Source: an uncultured Anaerobiospirillum sp. (GTDB taxonomy: Bacteria; Pseudomonadota; Gammaproteobacteria; Enterobacterales; Succinivibrionaceae). Taken from it: DNA of 41,139 bases. The stretch covers positions 1 through 41,139 of the forward strand of contig CALXNP010000011.1 in assembly GCA_944389785.1 (NCBI GenBank), written 5' to 3'. The first letter of the stretch is position 1, and each line of letters starts with the position of its first letter. This document shows, in pieces, positions 33,107 to 41,037 of this stretch. Under the pieces are notes generated by a model that saw only the letters and a list, made by a program, of their open reading frames with translations, was not told the DNA's origin and did not search any database. The position numbers were made by a program, and so were the translations under genes.

Positions 33107-34351
33107 ATGTTAGAAAACACAAATCCCCGTGGCCCCTTTGCTCAAACCTTAAATAAAATACCTTTTATCTTACAAATTATTATAGGTTTAATTTTAGGTA
33201 TTGTTATTGCTATTATTTACCCAAATGACACCACGCTTTTACCTACAGTTGGCAGCTTATTTGTAAGTGCATTAAAAGCTATTGCTCCTTTACTTGTATT
33301 TGTTTTAGTTTCATCTGCTATTGCTAAACATAAGCAAGGCAGTCAAACAAATATGCGTCCTATCATTGTACTTTATTTTGTTAGCATGGCCTTATCCTCT
33401 ACTCTTGCTTTATGTATGAGTTATATATTTCCAAGTAAATTTAATATTCTAGCTCAAGCAGGAAGTGATCTAAATCCACCTCAAGGTATTGGTGAAGTTT
33501 TATTAAACTTTATAAAACAAGCTGTAGAAAATCCTGTTTCTGCATTAATCAGTGGTAACTACATTGCAATTTTATTATGGGCTGTAGCTATGGGTTTAAT
33601 GTTTAGAGTAGCTCATGAAAATACTAAGCGTGTACTTGACGATGTAGCTTTAAGTGTTAGTGGTGTAGTACGCATTGTAATCAGATTTGCACCTTTAGGT
33701 GTTATGGGTCTAGTCTATTCATCATCAACCCAACCAGGTGGCTTTAGCAATCTATTAGGCTATGTACATGTAGTTGCTGTATTACTAGGTACTATGCTAT
33801 TAATTGCCTTTGTAGTTAATGCTATTATTGTTTTTGCTGTAACCCGCAAAAACCCATATCCATTGATTATGACTTGTATCTCCCGCTCAGCAATAACAGC
33901 TTTCTTTACTAGATCATCTGCAGCTAACTTACCTGTAAATCTAGCTTTATGTGAGCGTTTACAGTTACCAAAAGAAACTTATTCTATATCAATTCCTTTA
34001 GGTTGCACTATAAATATGTCAGGAGCTGCTGTAACTATTGTAATTATGACTATGGCAGCTGTTCATACCTTAGGTGTTGAAGTTGATTTTGCCTCTGCCC
34101 TGCTTATGTGTATAGCTGCAGTATTATGTGCCTGTGGAGCATCTGGTGTAGCTGGTGGATCATTAATGCTTATCCCTCTTGCTTGTTCTATCTTTGGTAT
34201 TAATAATGATATTGCTATGCAAGTTGTTGGTATTGGCTTTATTATTGGTGTTTTACAAGATTCAACAGAAACTGCTTTAAATAGCTCTACTGACGTATTA
34301 TTTACAGCTGCAGCTTGTGAGCGTGCTAAAAGATTGGCTGCTAATAAATAA
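33107..34351 (+). CDS. sstT: Serine/threonine:Na+ symporter SstT
   Basis: A 414-residue member of the dicarboxylate/amino acid:cation (DAACS) family. It has the SstT-type start NPRGPFAQTLNKIPFILQIIIGLILGI, then VFVLVSSAIAKHKQG, and the re-entrant-loop and helix-7/8 motifs ITAFFTRSSAANLPVNLALCE and PLGCTINMSGAAVTI, close to E. coli SstT. GVAGGSLMLIPLACS and DSTETALNSSTDVLFTAAAC follow. It imports serine and threonine with Na+. It has an AAGGT ribosome site, about 300 bases of upstream non-coding DNA and a strong terminator, so it is monocistronic. An imperfect repeat CTCAA-N12-TTGAG (33029-33050) lies upstream of the start. Confidence 0.96.
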   Translation: MLENTNPRGPFAQTLNKIPFILQIIIGLILGIVIAIIYPNDTTLLPTVGSLFVSALKAIAPLLVFVLVSSAIAKHKQGSQTNMRPIIVLYFVSMALSSTLALCMSYIFPSKFNILAQAGSDLNPPQGIGEVLLNFIKQAVENPVSALISGNYIAILLWAVAMGLMFRVAHENTKRVLDDVALSVSGVVRIVIRFAPLGVMGLVYSSSTQPGGFSNLLGYVHVVAVLLGTMLLIAFVVNAIIVFAVTRKNPYPLIMTCISRSAITAFFTRSSAANLPVNLALCERLQLPKETYSISIPLGCTINMSGAAVTIVIMTMAAVHTLGVEVDFASALLMCIAAVLCACGASGVAGGSLMLIPLACSIFGINNDIAMQVVGIGFIIGVLQDSTETALNSSTDVLFTAAACERAKRLAANK

Positions 34352-34380
34352 GCTACTTTAAATAATAAATTAATTTCTCT

Positions 34381-34406
34381 AAAAGCTTCTTATTTAAGAA
34401 GCTTTT
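34381..34406 (+). terminator. Intrinsic terminator after sstT
   Basis: AAAAGCTTCTTA / TAAGAAGCTTTT forms a 10-12 base stem directly followed by T residues, a canonical intrinsic terminator. Confidence 0.9.
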
Positions 34407-34613
34407 TTTAGCTAAGAAACTTTATATATTTTTATTAAAATATGCTTTATTTTATTGCATATACAGCCCTATTATAGAGCGATATATATTTTATTAATAG
34501 AAACAGCATCTAAGTTAGGCTATAACGCAATTAATTGATAAATATTATCATTTAATAAAAATTATAAATAACTCAATGTGTTATAGAGTTTGAAGTTTAA
34601 ATTTTAGAGGATC

Positions 34614-34629
34614 TGTGAATAATATCACA
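34614..34629 (+). promoter_or_regulatory. CRP-type binding site (perfect TGTGA-N6-TCACA)
   Basis: TGTGA at 34614-34618 and TCACA at 34625-34629 are separated by six bases, an exact match to the CRP core palindrome. Its centre (34621.5) is about 64 bases before the start predicted from the TATAAT at 34674-34679, near class I activator spacing. Confidence 0.65.
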
Positions 34630-34657
34630 TGATATTACAGCAATTTTGTCTTATCTT

Positions 34658-34679
34658 TGTGAAGTTATTTACATATAAT
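34658..34679 (+). promoter_or_regulatory. Second CRP-like site overlapping a -10 TATAAT promoter
   Basis: TGTGA (34658-34662), six bases, TTACA (34669-34673) match nine of ten CRP core bases. TATAAT (34674-34679) follows immediately, predicting a start near 34686. A protein bound here would cover the -35 region and block the promoter. No good -35 hexamer is present. Confidence 0.45.
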
Positions 34680-34716
34680 AACATTTATTAAAAATTTATT
34701 TAACTTATGGCGCAAT

Positions 34717-34757
34717 CAGTATCATACTTTTTGAGTATTGTACTAGTTTTATTTTTG
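34717..34757 (+). terminator. Possible weak terminator of a short transcript
   Basis: AGTATCATACT and AGTATTGTACT (34718-34744) can pair at nine of eleven positions with a short loop, followed by GTTTTATTTTTG. Being AT-rich the stem is weak. If real, a transcript from about 34686 would be only 70-75 bases long. Confidence 0.3.
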
Positions 34758-34871
34758 TGTAGCTAGTTACATAAAAATATGTACTCAATTGTATTGATAG
34801 GTTCGTTATGAACTTAATCCTTAAATTGTTTAATTTTGGTTAATCTTTAATTGTTTTAATTAAGGACAATA

Positions 34872-35270
34872 ATGATGAATAATTATCTTTATAGTGAGGT
34901 AAATAATCTTTTTTTTGTATGCAACTTAATTGAATATGTAGCTTACAAAACAAAGAATGACAATAAAACTATCGTTAATGCTTTAGGTCATGATGGTATT
35001 AGTCATTTTTATTACAATGCTTATGATTATTATTTACAACCACCTCAATTACTATTCGATAAAATCAAAAATCAATATAAACTAAAAATAGGTAATTGTA
35101 CTACTGCGCCTGAGAAACATTTTAAAGGTAGAACACATCATAAAGAAATGATTAATTTGGTTGATCTTATTTCAAAAAAAGATAATGATATCGTTAATCA
35201 AATTATTGGCTTGTATACCAAAGATAAATTTGAGCATCGTGATCTTTATGATAGCTCTGTTTGTTACTAA
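34872..35270 (+). CDS. Small hypothetical protein, 132 aa
   Basis: I do not recognise this protein with certainty. It has 132 residues, no signal peptide or membrane helix. Residues 12-45 (LFFVCNLIEYVAYKTKND then IVNALGHDGISHFYYNAYD) form a helical block of a kind I associate with small uncharacterised proteins of gut bacteria. The middle is basic with KGRTHHKEM, and the C terminus is charged (KFEHRDLYDSSVCY). An AAGGA ribosome site lies five bases before the ATG; a second ATG follows at once. It stands alone, between the CRP-bearing gap and a strong terminator. Codon use looks like its neighbours. Confidence 0.7.
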   Translation: MMNNYLYSEVNNLFFVCNLIEYVAYKTKNDNKTIVNALGHDGISHFYYNAYDYYLQPPQLLFDKIKNQYKLKIGNCTTAPEKHFKGRTHHKEMINLVDLISKKDNDIVNQIIGLYTKDKFEHRDLYDSSVCY

Positions 35271-35281
35271 TTTACTCCCAT

Positions 35282-35319
35282 AAAAACTCACACTAAAATT
35301 TAGTTTAGTGTGAGTTTTT
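35282..35319. terminator. Bidirectional terminator between the small hypothetical gene and nadE
   Basis: A perfect 16-base stem AAAAACTCACACTAAA / TTTAGTGTGAGTTTTT with a six-base loop lies between convergent stop codons, with A and T runs serving both directions. Confidence 0.92.
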
Positions 35320-35323
35320 ATTA

Positions 35324-36991
35324 TTAAGAATCTAATTTAATACTTGAAAAAGCATCATTTAGCACAGGAAGCAAAGGTGTATTAGTATAAGCATTTATTA
35401 CAAATGGTTGAGCATAACGTAATCTCTTCCATTGTGATCTTGCATATAGTCTTAACATCTTTTGCGCATTAGCAAGATAATAGTCTTTTTGCTCTTTAGG
35501 ACAATTTTGTAATAATTGAGGAAGTTTACCTTGATAAAAAGCCAAAGCTAATTCATCTAAAAGAGTATAAGGCATTAGATCATCTTCATCTTTTTGAGTA
35601 CCACCTGGTCGTAATTCTGCAGTTGGAGCTTGATTATTAACATAAGATAAAGCACTTAAATCAATTATACTTCCATCATTACAAGTTATACCTTTTTGTT
35701 GTAAATAGGCATTGATTTTTAATACTTTACTTTTAAAAATACCAGCAATAGGAGCAAGCCCCCCTACTGTATCACCGTCCATAGTACAATAACCTACGGT
35801 TACCTCAGATAAGTTAGAAGTTGCAAGTAAAAGCTTATTTTCGCTATTTGCTATCATCCAAATTGAAGGACCACGCACTCTTGCTTGAATATTTTGCAAA
35901 GTTAAATCATTTTTTTCCCAAGATAATGGCTCAATACGTGTAGCATTGATCATTTCAGTATAAAGTTCGACCAAAGAACTAATATTAACTTCATAATGCT
36001 TAGAACCTAAAGCAGATGCTAAAGCTAAAGCTGCATTTTTAGTAATTATTGTTGAATTATTAGAGCCTTGATAAAGTGTAGTTAAAAGCTTAGGTACTAT
36101 ATGCTTACATATAAGCTGATTTAATGGTAAATTTAACTCTCTATCCAGCTCTAAACTAAGCTCTTGATAGAAATTATCTAAACCTAAATCGGCTATAGCA
36201 TTAGCTATTCCATAAACTACACTGCAAGCACACAAAGCAGAATCAGCTCCACCAGATAAAGATAAAGCATAACCATTTGCATGAGTTTTACGGCAATAGT
36301 CAAATAAAGCAAAACCAATAGCTCTTAAGATTAACTCATAATCGCTTAAATTTTTGTATTCTTGATAATATGAATTGTTTAGATCTAGTAAAGTATATTT
36401 ATGGGCATTAAAGAGTTTAGCCATGTATGTTACAGTATGATTTTCAATAATACATGAAAAATTTGTATAAATATATTTTGCATTAAACAATCCTGCTAAT
36501 GAAAGTACAATGCAATTTTTATAAGTAGTTTGATATTTATCAATTACTGTTTGCAGATAATTATCATCTTGAAAATAAATATTGTCACAAACAATACTAA
36601 TATCTGCATTATTAGTTTCAAAACCAAAATTTATATCTTTAAGTTTAATATTTTCACCTGATTTAAAACACATAATATGTTTTTTATCAATTACATAATA
36701 ATGCTTACCTTGATCATTAGCTATAGCAGTAATAACACTAAACATATCATAACCCTGCAAAAAAACTTGTAGTTTTTCCATACAGTTTTTAATATGGGCT
36801 TCTAGGTTAAATAAAGTAAAAACACTATTAGAATCCTCACCTATTAAAGCATTACAAGGTAAAATTAAAACGTTTTTATTAGCCTCTATTGCATCTTTAA
36901 TCAAATTTTCAATTGCCTTTAAATTAGCATCTAAATCTAGTGCTAGAGGATTTATATGAGCAATTGCAACAATATCTTTAATTATTTTCAT
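35324..36991 (-). CDS. nadE: NAD+ synthetase (NadE), two-domain form with degenerate glutaminase half
   Basis: A 555-residue enzyme for the last step of NAD synthesis. The start is the ATG at 36991; GGA lies eight bases upstream, while a GTG two codons earlier is too close to it. Residues 246-251 are the PP-loop SGGADS of the synthetase domain, followed by NIQARVRG, TSNLSEVTVGYCTMDGD, GLAPIAGIFKS and PTAELRPGGTQKDEDDLMPY, all typical. The N-terminal about 225 residues have the nitrilase-like fold of glutamine-dependent NadE (IAHINPLALDLDANL), and C135 (IVCDNIYF) sits at the nucleophile position. The catalytic Glu, however, is replaced: the PEL motif reads ILPCNALIGED, with C46 there. The glutaminase half is also shorter than usual. 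The enzyme may therefore use free ammonia. Confidence 0.9.
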   Translation of the reverse strand: MKIIKDIVAIAHINPLALDLDANLKAIENLIKDAIEANKNVLILPCNALIGEDSNSVFTLFNLEAHIKNCMEKLQVFLQGYDMFSVITAIANDQGKHYYVIDKKHIMCFKSGENIKLKDINFGFETNNADISIVCDNIYFQDDNYLQTVIDKYQTTYKNCIVLSLAGLFNAKYIYTNFSCIIENHTVTYMAKLFNAHKYTLLDLNNSYYQEYKNLSDYELILRAIGFALFDYCRKTHANGYALSLSGGADSALCACSVVYGIANAIADLGLDNFYQELSLELDRELNLPLNQLICKHIVPKLLTTLYQGSNNSTIITKNAALALASALGSKHYEVNISSLVELYTEMINATRIEPLSWEKNDLTLQNIQARVRGPSIWMIANSENKLLLATSNLSEVTVGYCTMDGDTVGGLAPIAGIFKSKVLKINAYLQQKGITCNDGSIIDLSALSYVNNQAPTAELRPGGTQKDEDDLMPYTLLDELALAFYQGKLPQLLQNCPKEQKDYYLANAQKMLRLYARSQWKRLRYAQPFVINAYTNTPLLPVLNDAFSSIKLDS

Positions 36992-37112
36992 AGCCACAAT
37001 CCAAAAAAAATATTACAATTATAAAATAACGTTTATTATTTTATTATAATGTAATCTATTATCTTATAACTTTAACTAGATTAAGCATAAAAAAACTCAT
37101 TGCTCAAAATAT

Positions 37113-39206
37113 ATGCAAAAAAAGAATTATGTAATTAGTGCTGGTCATTGTAAACAACTAGGTGCTACCCTAGAACACAATGGTGTGAACTTCGCGTTAT
37201 GGTGTCCTGCTGCTGAAACTTTGGAATTGTTGCTATTTGATAATATAGATGATGATAATCCTGATATTATCTCTCTATCATCACCTATTTATCGTTCTAC
37301 ATATTATTGGCATGTTTTTGTTGAAGGCTTAAAAGCTGGTCAAATATATGCCTTTAGAATTATGTCAGCTACACGCTTTTATAATTCTGCAAGTTCTCAT
37401 ATTGAAACAGGTAAAGTTTTACTTGATCCTTATGGTAAACGTATTTTATTTCCAAAAGCATACAAACGCTTTCAAGGTAATGATTTAGAAGAAAATATTA
37501 AAATTTCAGCTAAAAATGCTGTAATTGATTTTTCTGATTATGATTGGGGCATTGATTGTAAGCCTAACCACCCTTTAAATCGCACTGTAATTTATGAAAT
37601 GCATGTTAAAGGCTTCACAGCTCATGAAAGCTCAGGTCTTAGTGAGCAATTGCGTGGTACCTATAAGGGCATGATAGAAAAGATCCCTTATCTTGTTGAC
37701 CTAGGTATTACTGCTGTTGAGTTATTACCTGTATTTCAATACGATAAAGAAGATGCTCTAAGAGGTCATCAGAATTACTGGGGTTACAGTCCTATGGGCT
37801 TTTTTAGCCCACATGAAGACTATGCTTCAAATAAAGATCTGATGGGACCTATTAATGAATTTAGAGATTTAGTTAAAGCACTACATCAAAATAATATCGA
37901 AGTTATTTTAGATGTAGTTTACAATCACACCTCAGAAGGTGATCAAAATGGTCCTACCTATTGTTTTAAAGGATTTGATAAACAAAATTACTATATCATC
38001 AATGATGAAGGCTATTACTGTAATTACTCAGGTTGTGGTAACACATTTAATGCTACAACAAGCGTAGTACGCAATCTAATCCTAGATTCACTTGTATTTT
38101 GGGCCGAGGTAATGCATGTTGATGGCTTTAGATTTGATCTAGCCTCAATTTTATCACGTAATGAAAAAGGTGTTCCTCAATACAATTCTGCCACACTTCT
38201 AGATATAGATGCTAATGTAAAACTTGCAGATACCAAAATTATTGCAGAACCTTGGGATGCTGGAGGTCTTTATCAATTAGGCAGCATCGCTGGTGCCAAG
38301 TGGCGTGAATGGAATGGCCAGTTTAGAGATGATGTTAGAGCCTTCTTACGTGGAGATGAAGGCCTTATTCAAAAATTTGTTAATAGAACATTAGGCTCAC
38401 CAGATATTTATAATGAAAAAAGAGTTGATCCACAAAAAAGTATTAACTTTATCACATGTCATGATGGTTTTACCCTTTATGATCTTGTAAGTTATGCAGA
38501 TAAGCATAATCTTGATAATGGTGAAAACAATAATGACGGTAATAACTGCAACTATAGTGCTAATTATGGTATTGAAGGTGAAACTGATAATAAGCAAATT
38601 TTAGATCTAAGATTACGTCAATGTAAAAACTTTATGGCATTAACCATTTTATCTATGGGTACTCCTATGGTAACTATGGGTGATGAGGTTTTACGTACAC
38701 AACATGGTAATAATAATGCCTATTGTCAAGATAATGAGATCAGCTACTTTAATTGGAATTTTAATAGCAGACAAAAAGATATGCTGCTATTTACTAAAAA
38801 ATTAATCTCAAGACGAACTAGACGTTCTATTGTTATGGCACGTTATAAGCCTAGACAATATTTTATGCTAGAAAATGTACTTAAAAATTCAAAGCTACAA
38901 TGGCATGGTGTTAAACCTTTCCAACCAGATTGGTCTAAGAACTCACATGCTATTGGTATTATCATCTACTGGGGTGATTATAATATTTACGCTTATATCT
39001 TTGTTAATGCTTATTGGGAAGATTTAAGTGTAGAATTACCTGCAGTTCCAGGTAATATTAAAAAACATTGGTATATGGTAGTAAATACAGCAAATAAATC
39101 ACCTGATGATGCCTGTTTTGGGCTATCTACTAGGCGCTTTAATCCTGGCTTACACTTTAATGTTAAGGCAAGATCACTTATTATGCTAATAAGTCCTACA
39201 GTATAA
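37113..39206 (+). CDS. glgX: GlgX/TreX-type glycogen debranching enzyme (GH13 subfamily 11)
   Basis: A 697-residue alpha-1,6-glucosidase. Residues about 10-125 are the CBM48 domain (GATLEHNGVNFALWCPAAETLELLLFD). The barrel has YEMHVKGFT, LGITAVELLPVFQYDKEDA, YWGYSPMGFFSPHEDYAS and DVVYNHTSEG, then the nucleophile D342 (DGFRFDLAS), acid/base E379 (IIAEPWDAGG) and D451 (TCHDGFTL). NDGNNCNYSANYGIEGETDN, before the mid-barrel GDEVLRTQ, is characteristic of GlgX. It removes branches from glycogen or from imported alpha-glucans; there is no signal peptide, so it is cytoplasmic. No other glg genes are near. The ribosome site is poor. It precedes the unknown membrane protein by 16 bases. Confidence 0.93.
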   Translation: MQKKNYVISAGHCKQLGATLEHNGVNFALWCPAAETLELLLFDNIDDDNPDIISLSSPIYRSTYYWHVFVEGLKAGQIYAFRIMSATRFYNSASSHIETGKVLLDPYGKRILFPKAYKRFQGNDLEENIKISAKNAVIDFSDYDWGIDCKPNHPLNRTVIYEMHVKGFTAHESSGLSEQLRGTYKGMIEKIPYLVDLGITAVELLPVFQYDKEDALRGHQNYWGYSPMGFFSPHEDYASNKDLMGPINEFRDLVKALHQNNIEVILDVVYNHTSEGDQNGPTYCFKGFDKQNYYIINDEGYYCNYSGCGNTFNATTSVVRNLILDSLVFWAEVMHVDGFRFDLASILSRNEKGVPQYNSATLLDIDANVKLADTKIIAEPWDAGGLYQLGSIAGAKWREWNGQFRDDVRAFLRGDEGLIQKFVNRTLGSPDIYNEKRVDPQKSINFITCHDGFTLYDLVSYADKHNLDNGENNNDGNNCNYSANYGIEGETDNKQILDLRLRQCKNFMALTILSMGTPMVTMGDEVLRTQHGNNNAYCQDNEISYFNWNFNSRQKDMLLFTKKLISRRTRRSIVMARYKPRQYFMLENVLKNSKLQWHGVKPFQPDWSKNSHAIGIIIYWGDYNIYAYIFVNAYWEDLSVELPAVPGNIKKHWYMVVNTANKSPDDACFGLSTRRFNPGLHFNVKARSLIMLISPTV

Positions 39207-39222
39207 GTTTTTAAGGGTATTT

Positions 39223-39828
39223 ATGAGTAAACAAATTTTTAGTGAGGAGAAAAAAGAATTAAATAGGCAAAGGATGCGTCGTAATTTACGCATCATTGCT
39301 CTTTTGGTTGCTGCTTATTATTTCATTACAGCTTTTATGAGTTATTATGATGAGCAGCAAAGAGAAAAACTTAATGAGACTTTAGATGTAGCTCAAAGTA
39401 TTAGTGATCCTAAATTATTTAGAGACAACTTTAATACTTATTTAAATCAAAAAGATAGTATCTTGCCATTAGCTAATGCTAATGATGATAGTAATGGTTT
39501 TATAGCCCCTCTCTCTACTGCTTTAGAACTTGAGGGTTTTAATTATGAAAACTCCAAAACAATACAAAAAGTTCAGTTAAGTGCTCGCTTTACTGATACT
39601 CTATCAAATGATGCTTTAGTTGCTTTTAAAGCTTTTATTGCAGCTTGTGAAAATACAGTAGATGACAAATATATTGAGAGTATCTTATTATCACTTGGTA
39701 TCATCTCTAATGAAACAAGTACTCAAGAATATAACTTTGAGAATACTAAACTTGTAACTAATAATAGGGTTTACTATGTTGAATATACTCAAGGTCCTTT
39801 AAATGAATTGGTTCTAAGTGCCCAATAA
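39223..39828 (+). CDS. Unknown protein with one N-terminal membrane helix, 201 aa
   Basis: I do not recognise this protein. A basic start (RQRMRRNLR) is followed by one hydrophobic helix at residues 22-40 (LRIIALLVAAYYFITAFMSYY), so it should be anchored in the inner membrane with about 160 residues outside. The rest is acidic, mixed helix and strand, with LFRDNFNTYLNQKD and a C-terminal region ending in VYYVEYTQGPLNELVL. An AAGGG ribosome site precedes the ATG. It sits 16 bases after glgX and 18 before the oxidoreductase gene, so the three are probably co-transcribed, but nothing ties it to glycogen metabolism. Confidence 0.75.
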   Translation: MSKQIFSEEKKELNRQRMRRNLRIIALLVAAYYFITAFMSYYDEQQREKLNETLDVAQSISDPKLFRDNFNTYLNQKDSILPLANANDDSNGFIAPLSTALELEGFNYENSKTIQKVQLSARFTDTLSNDALVAFKAFIAACENTVDDKYIESILLSLGIISNETSTQEYNFENTKLVTNNRVYYVEYTQGPLNELVLSAQ

Positions 39829-39846
39829 TATTGAGGTTATTTTTCT

Positions 39847-40818
39847 ATGAAAATTGCTATTTTAGGTCTTGGTAGCATTGCTCATACCATGGCTAAAACT
39901 ATTGTTGACTTAAATAATAAAGATTTTGAGCTTTATGCTTGTGCTTCACGTACACAAGCAAAAGCTGATGCATTTGCTAAGAAATATGCTATTAAAGCTG
40001 CCTATGGCTCATATGAAGATATGGTTAAGGATGCTAATATTGATTTAGTCTATATTGCAAGCCCACATTCAGAACACTATGCTCATGCCAAACTATGCCT
40101 TATGCATAATAAAAACATCTTAGTAGAAAAAGCTTTTTGTGCTAATTTAAAGCAAACTATTGAGATCATAAATTTAGGTAAAGCTAAAAATTTATTGGTA
40201 GCAGAAGCTATTTGGACACGCTATATGCCATCACGTCAAATCATTTCAGAAGCCATTTATAATGATTTAGGCAAAGTACGTACAATACACTCAAACTTAT
40301 CTTATAATATATGCAATAAAGAAAGAATTAAAGAACCAGCTTTAGCAGGTGGTGCTTTACTTGATATTGGTATTTATCCTCTTAACTTTACCTTAATGTT
40401 CTTTAATGATGAATTACAAGACATTAAAGCTAACTGTATTAAAAATGACAAGGGTGTAGATCTTGTTGATAATATAAGCTTGATTTATAAAGATGGTAAA
40501 TATGCAAGTGCTATAGCTTCAACATTAAATCCATCAGATAGATTAGGTTTTATCTATGCTGAAGATAAATATTTAAAGGTAACTAATATCAATAACCCAG
40601 AAGCTGTTGAGTTATTTGATAAAGATCATAATTTAATTAAAACTTATGAGCTCCCAAAACAAGTAAGTGGTTATGAATATCAGCTCTTTGCTTGCAAACA
40701 AGCTTTAGATAATCATCAAACTGAATGTCCACAAATGCCTCATAGTGAAATTATCAAAATGATGCGAATTATGGATGAAATACGATCTATCTTTAATATC
40801 AAATACCCATTTGAATAA
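39847..40818 (+). CDS. Gfo/Idh/MocA-family oxidoreductase
   Basis: A 323-residue NAD(P)-dependent dehydrogenase. The Rossmann motif GLGSIA is at 7-12, and YIASPHSEHYAHAKLCLMHNKNILVEKAF (69-97) is the family signature, with the catalytic lysine in EKA (K95) instead of the commoner EKP. GGALLDIGIYPLN near 173-185 is typical of dimeric dihydrodiol- and xylose-dehydrogenase-like members. Substrates in the family are sugars, inositols and other polyols; the glgX neighbour fits a sugar substrate, but this is weak inference. GAGG lies 11 bases before the ATG. A good terminator follows. Confidence 0.9.
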   Translation: MKIAILGLGSIAHTMAKTIVDLNNKDFELYACASRTQAKADAFAKKYAIKAAYGSYEDMVKDANIDLVYIASPHSEHYAHAKLCLMHNKNILVEKAFCANLKQTIEIINLGKAKNLLVAEAIWTRYMPSRQIISEAIYNDLGKVRTIHSNLSYNICNKERIKEPALAGGALLDIGIYPLNFTLMFFNDELQDIKANCIKNDKGVDLVDNISLIYKDGKYASAIASTLNPSDRLGFIYAEDKYLKVTNINNPEAVELFDKDHNLIKTYELPKQVSGYEYQLFACKQALDNHQTECPQMPHSEIIKMMRIMDEIRSIFNIKYPFE

Positions 40819-40850
40819 ACTAAAAATCTATTAATCTTAATCAAAACTTA

Positions 40851-40880
40851 AATCTTGTAAGGGAATATCCTTGCAAGATT
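40851..40880 (+). terminator. Intrinsic terminator after the oxidoreductase gene
   Basis: AATCTTGTAAGG / CCTTGCAAGATT (12-base stem, one T-G pair) with a six-base loop runs directly into TTTTT. Confidence 0.92.
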
Positions 40881-41037
40881 TTTTTATTAAAACTTTTTCA
40901 AAAAAAGTAATTTCACAATTATCAATCCACCTCTTATTACTAATTTTAGTATTAATGACCACACTAGCCAATATTATGGTTTTTTGGCAATTTATATAAT
41001 TGAATTGCTAAATTTGAAACTAATTTATTAAATAAGA
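40881..41037. other. AT-rich gap near the right edge
   Basis: No gene, clear promoter or repeat was seen between the terminator and the partial reading frame at the edge. Confidence 0.4.

Larger units (their letters stand above)
34352..34871. other. 520-base non-coding region with CRP-type sites and a promoter
   Basis: After the sstT terminator no protein frame of note is seen. It holds a perfect CRP-type site (34614-34629), a second half-perfect one (34658-34673), a TATAAT box (34674-34679) and, downstream, an imperfect hairpin (34717-34743) before a T-rich stretch. These could belong to a long leader of the small downstream gene or to a short RNA. Confidence 0.5.
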
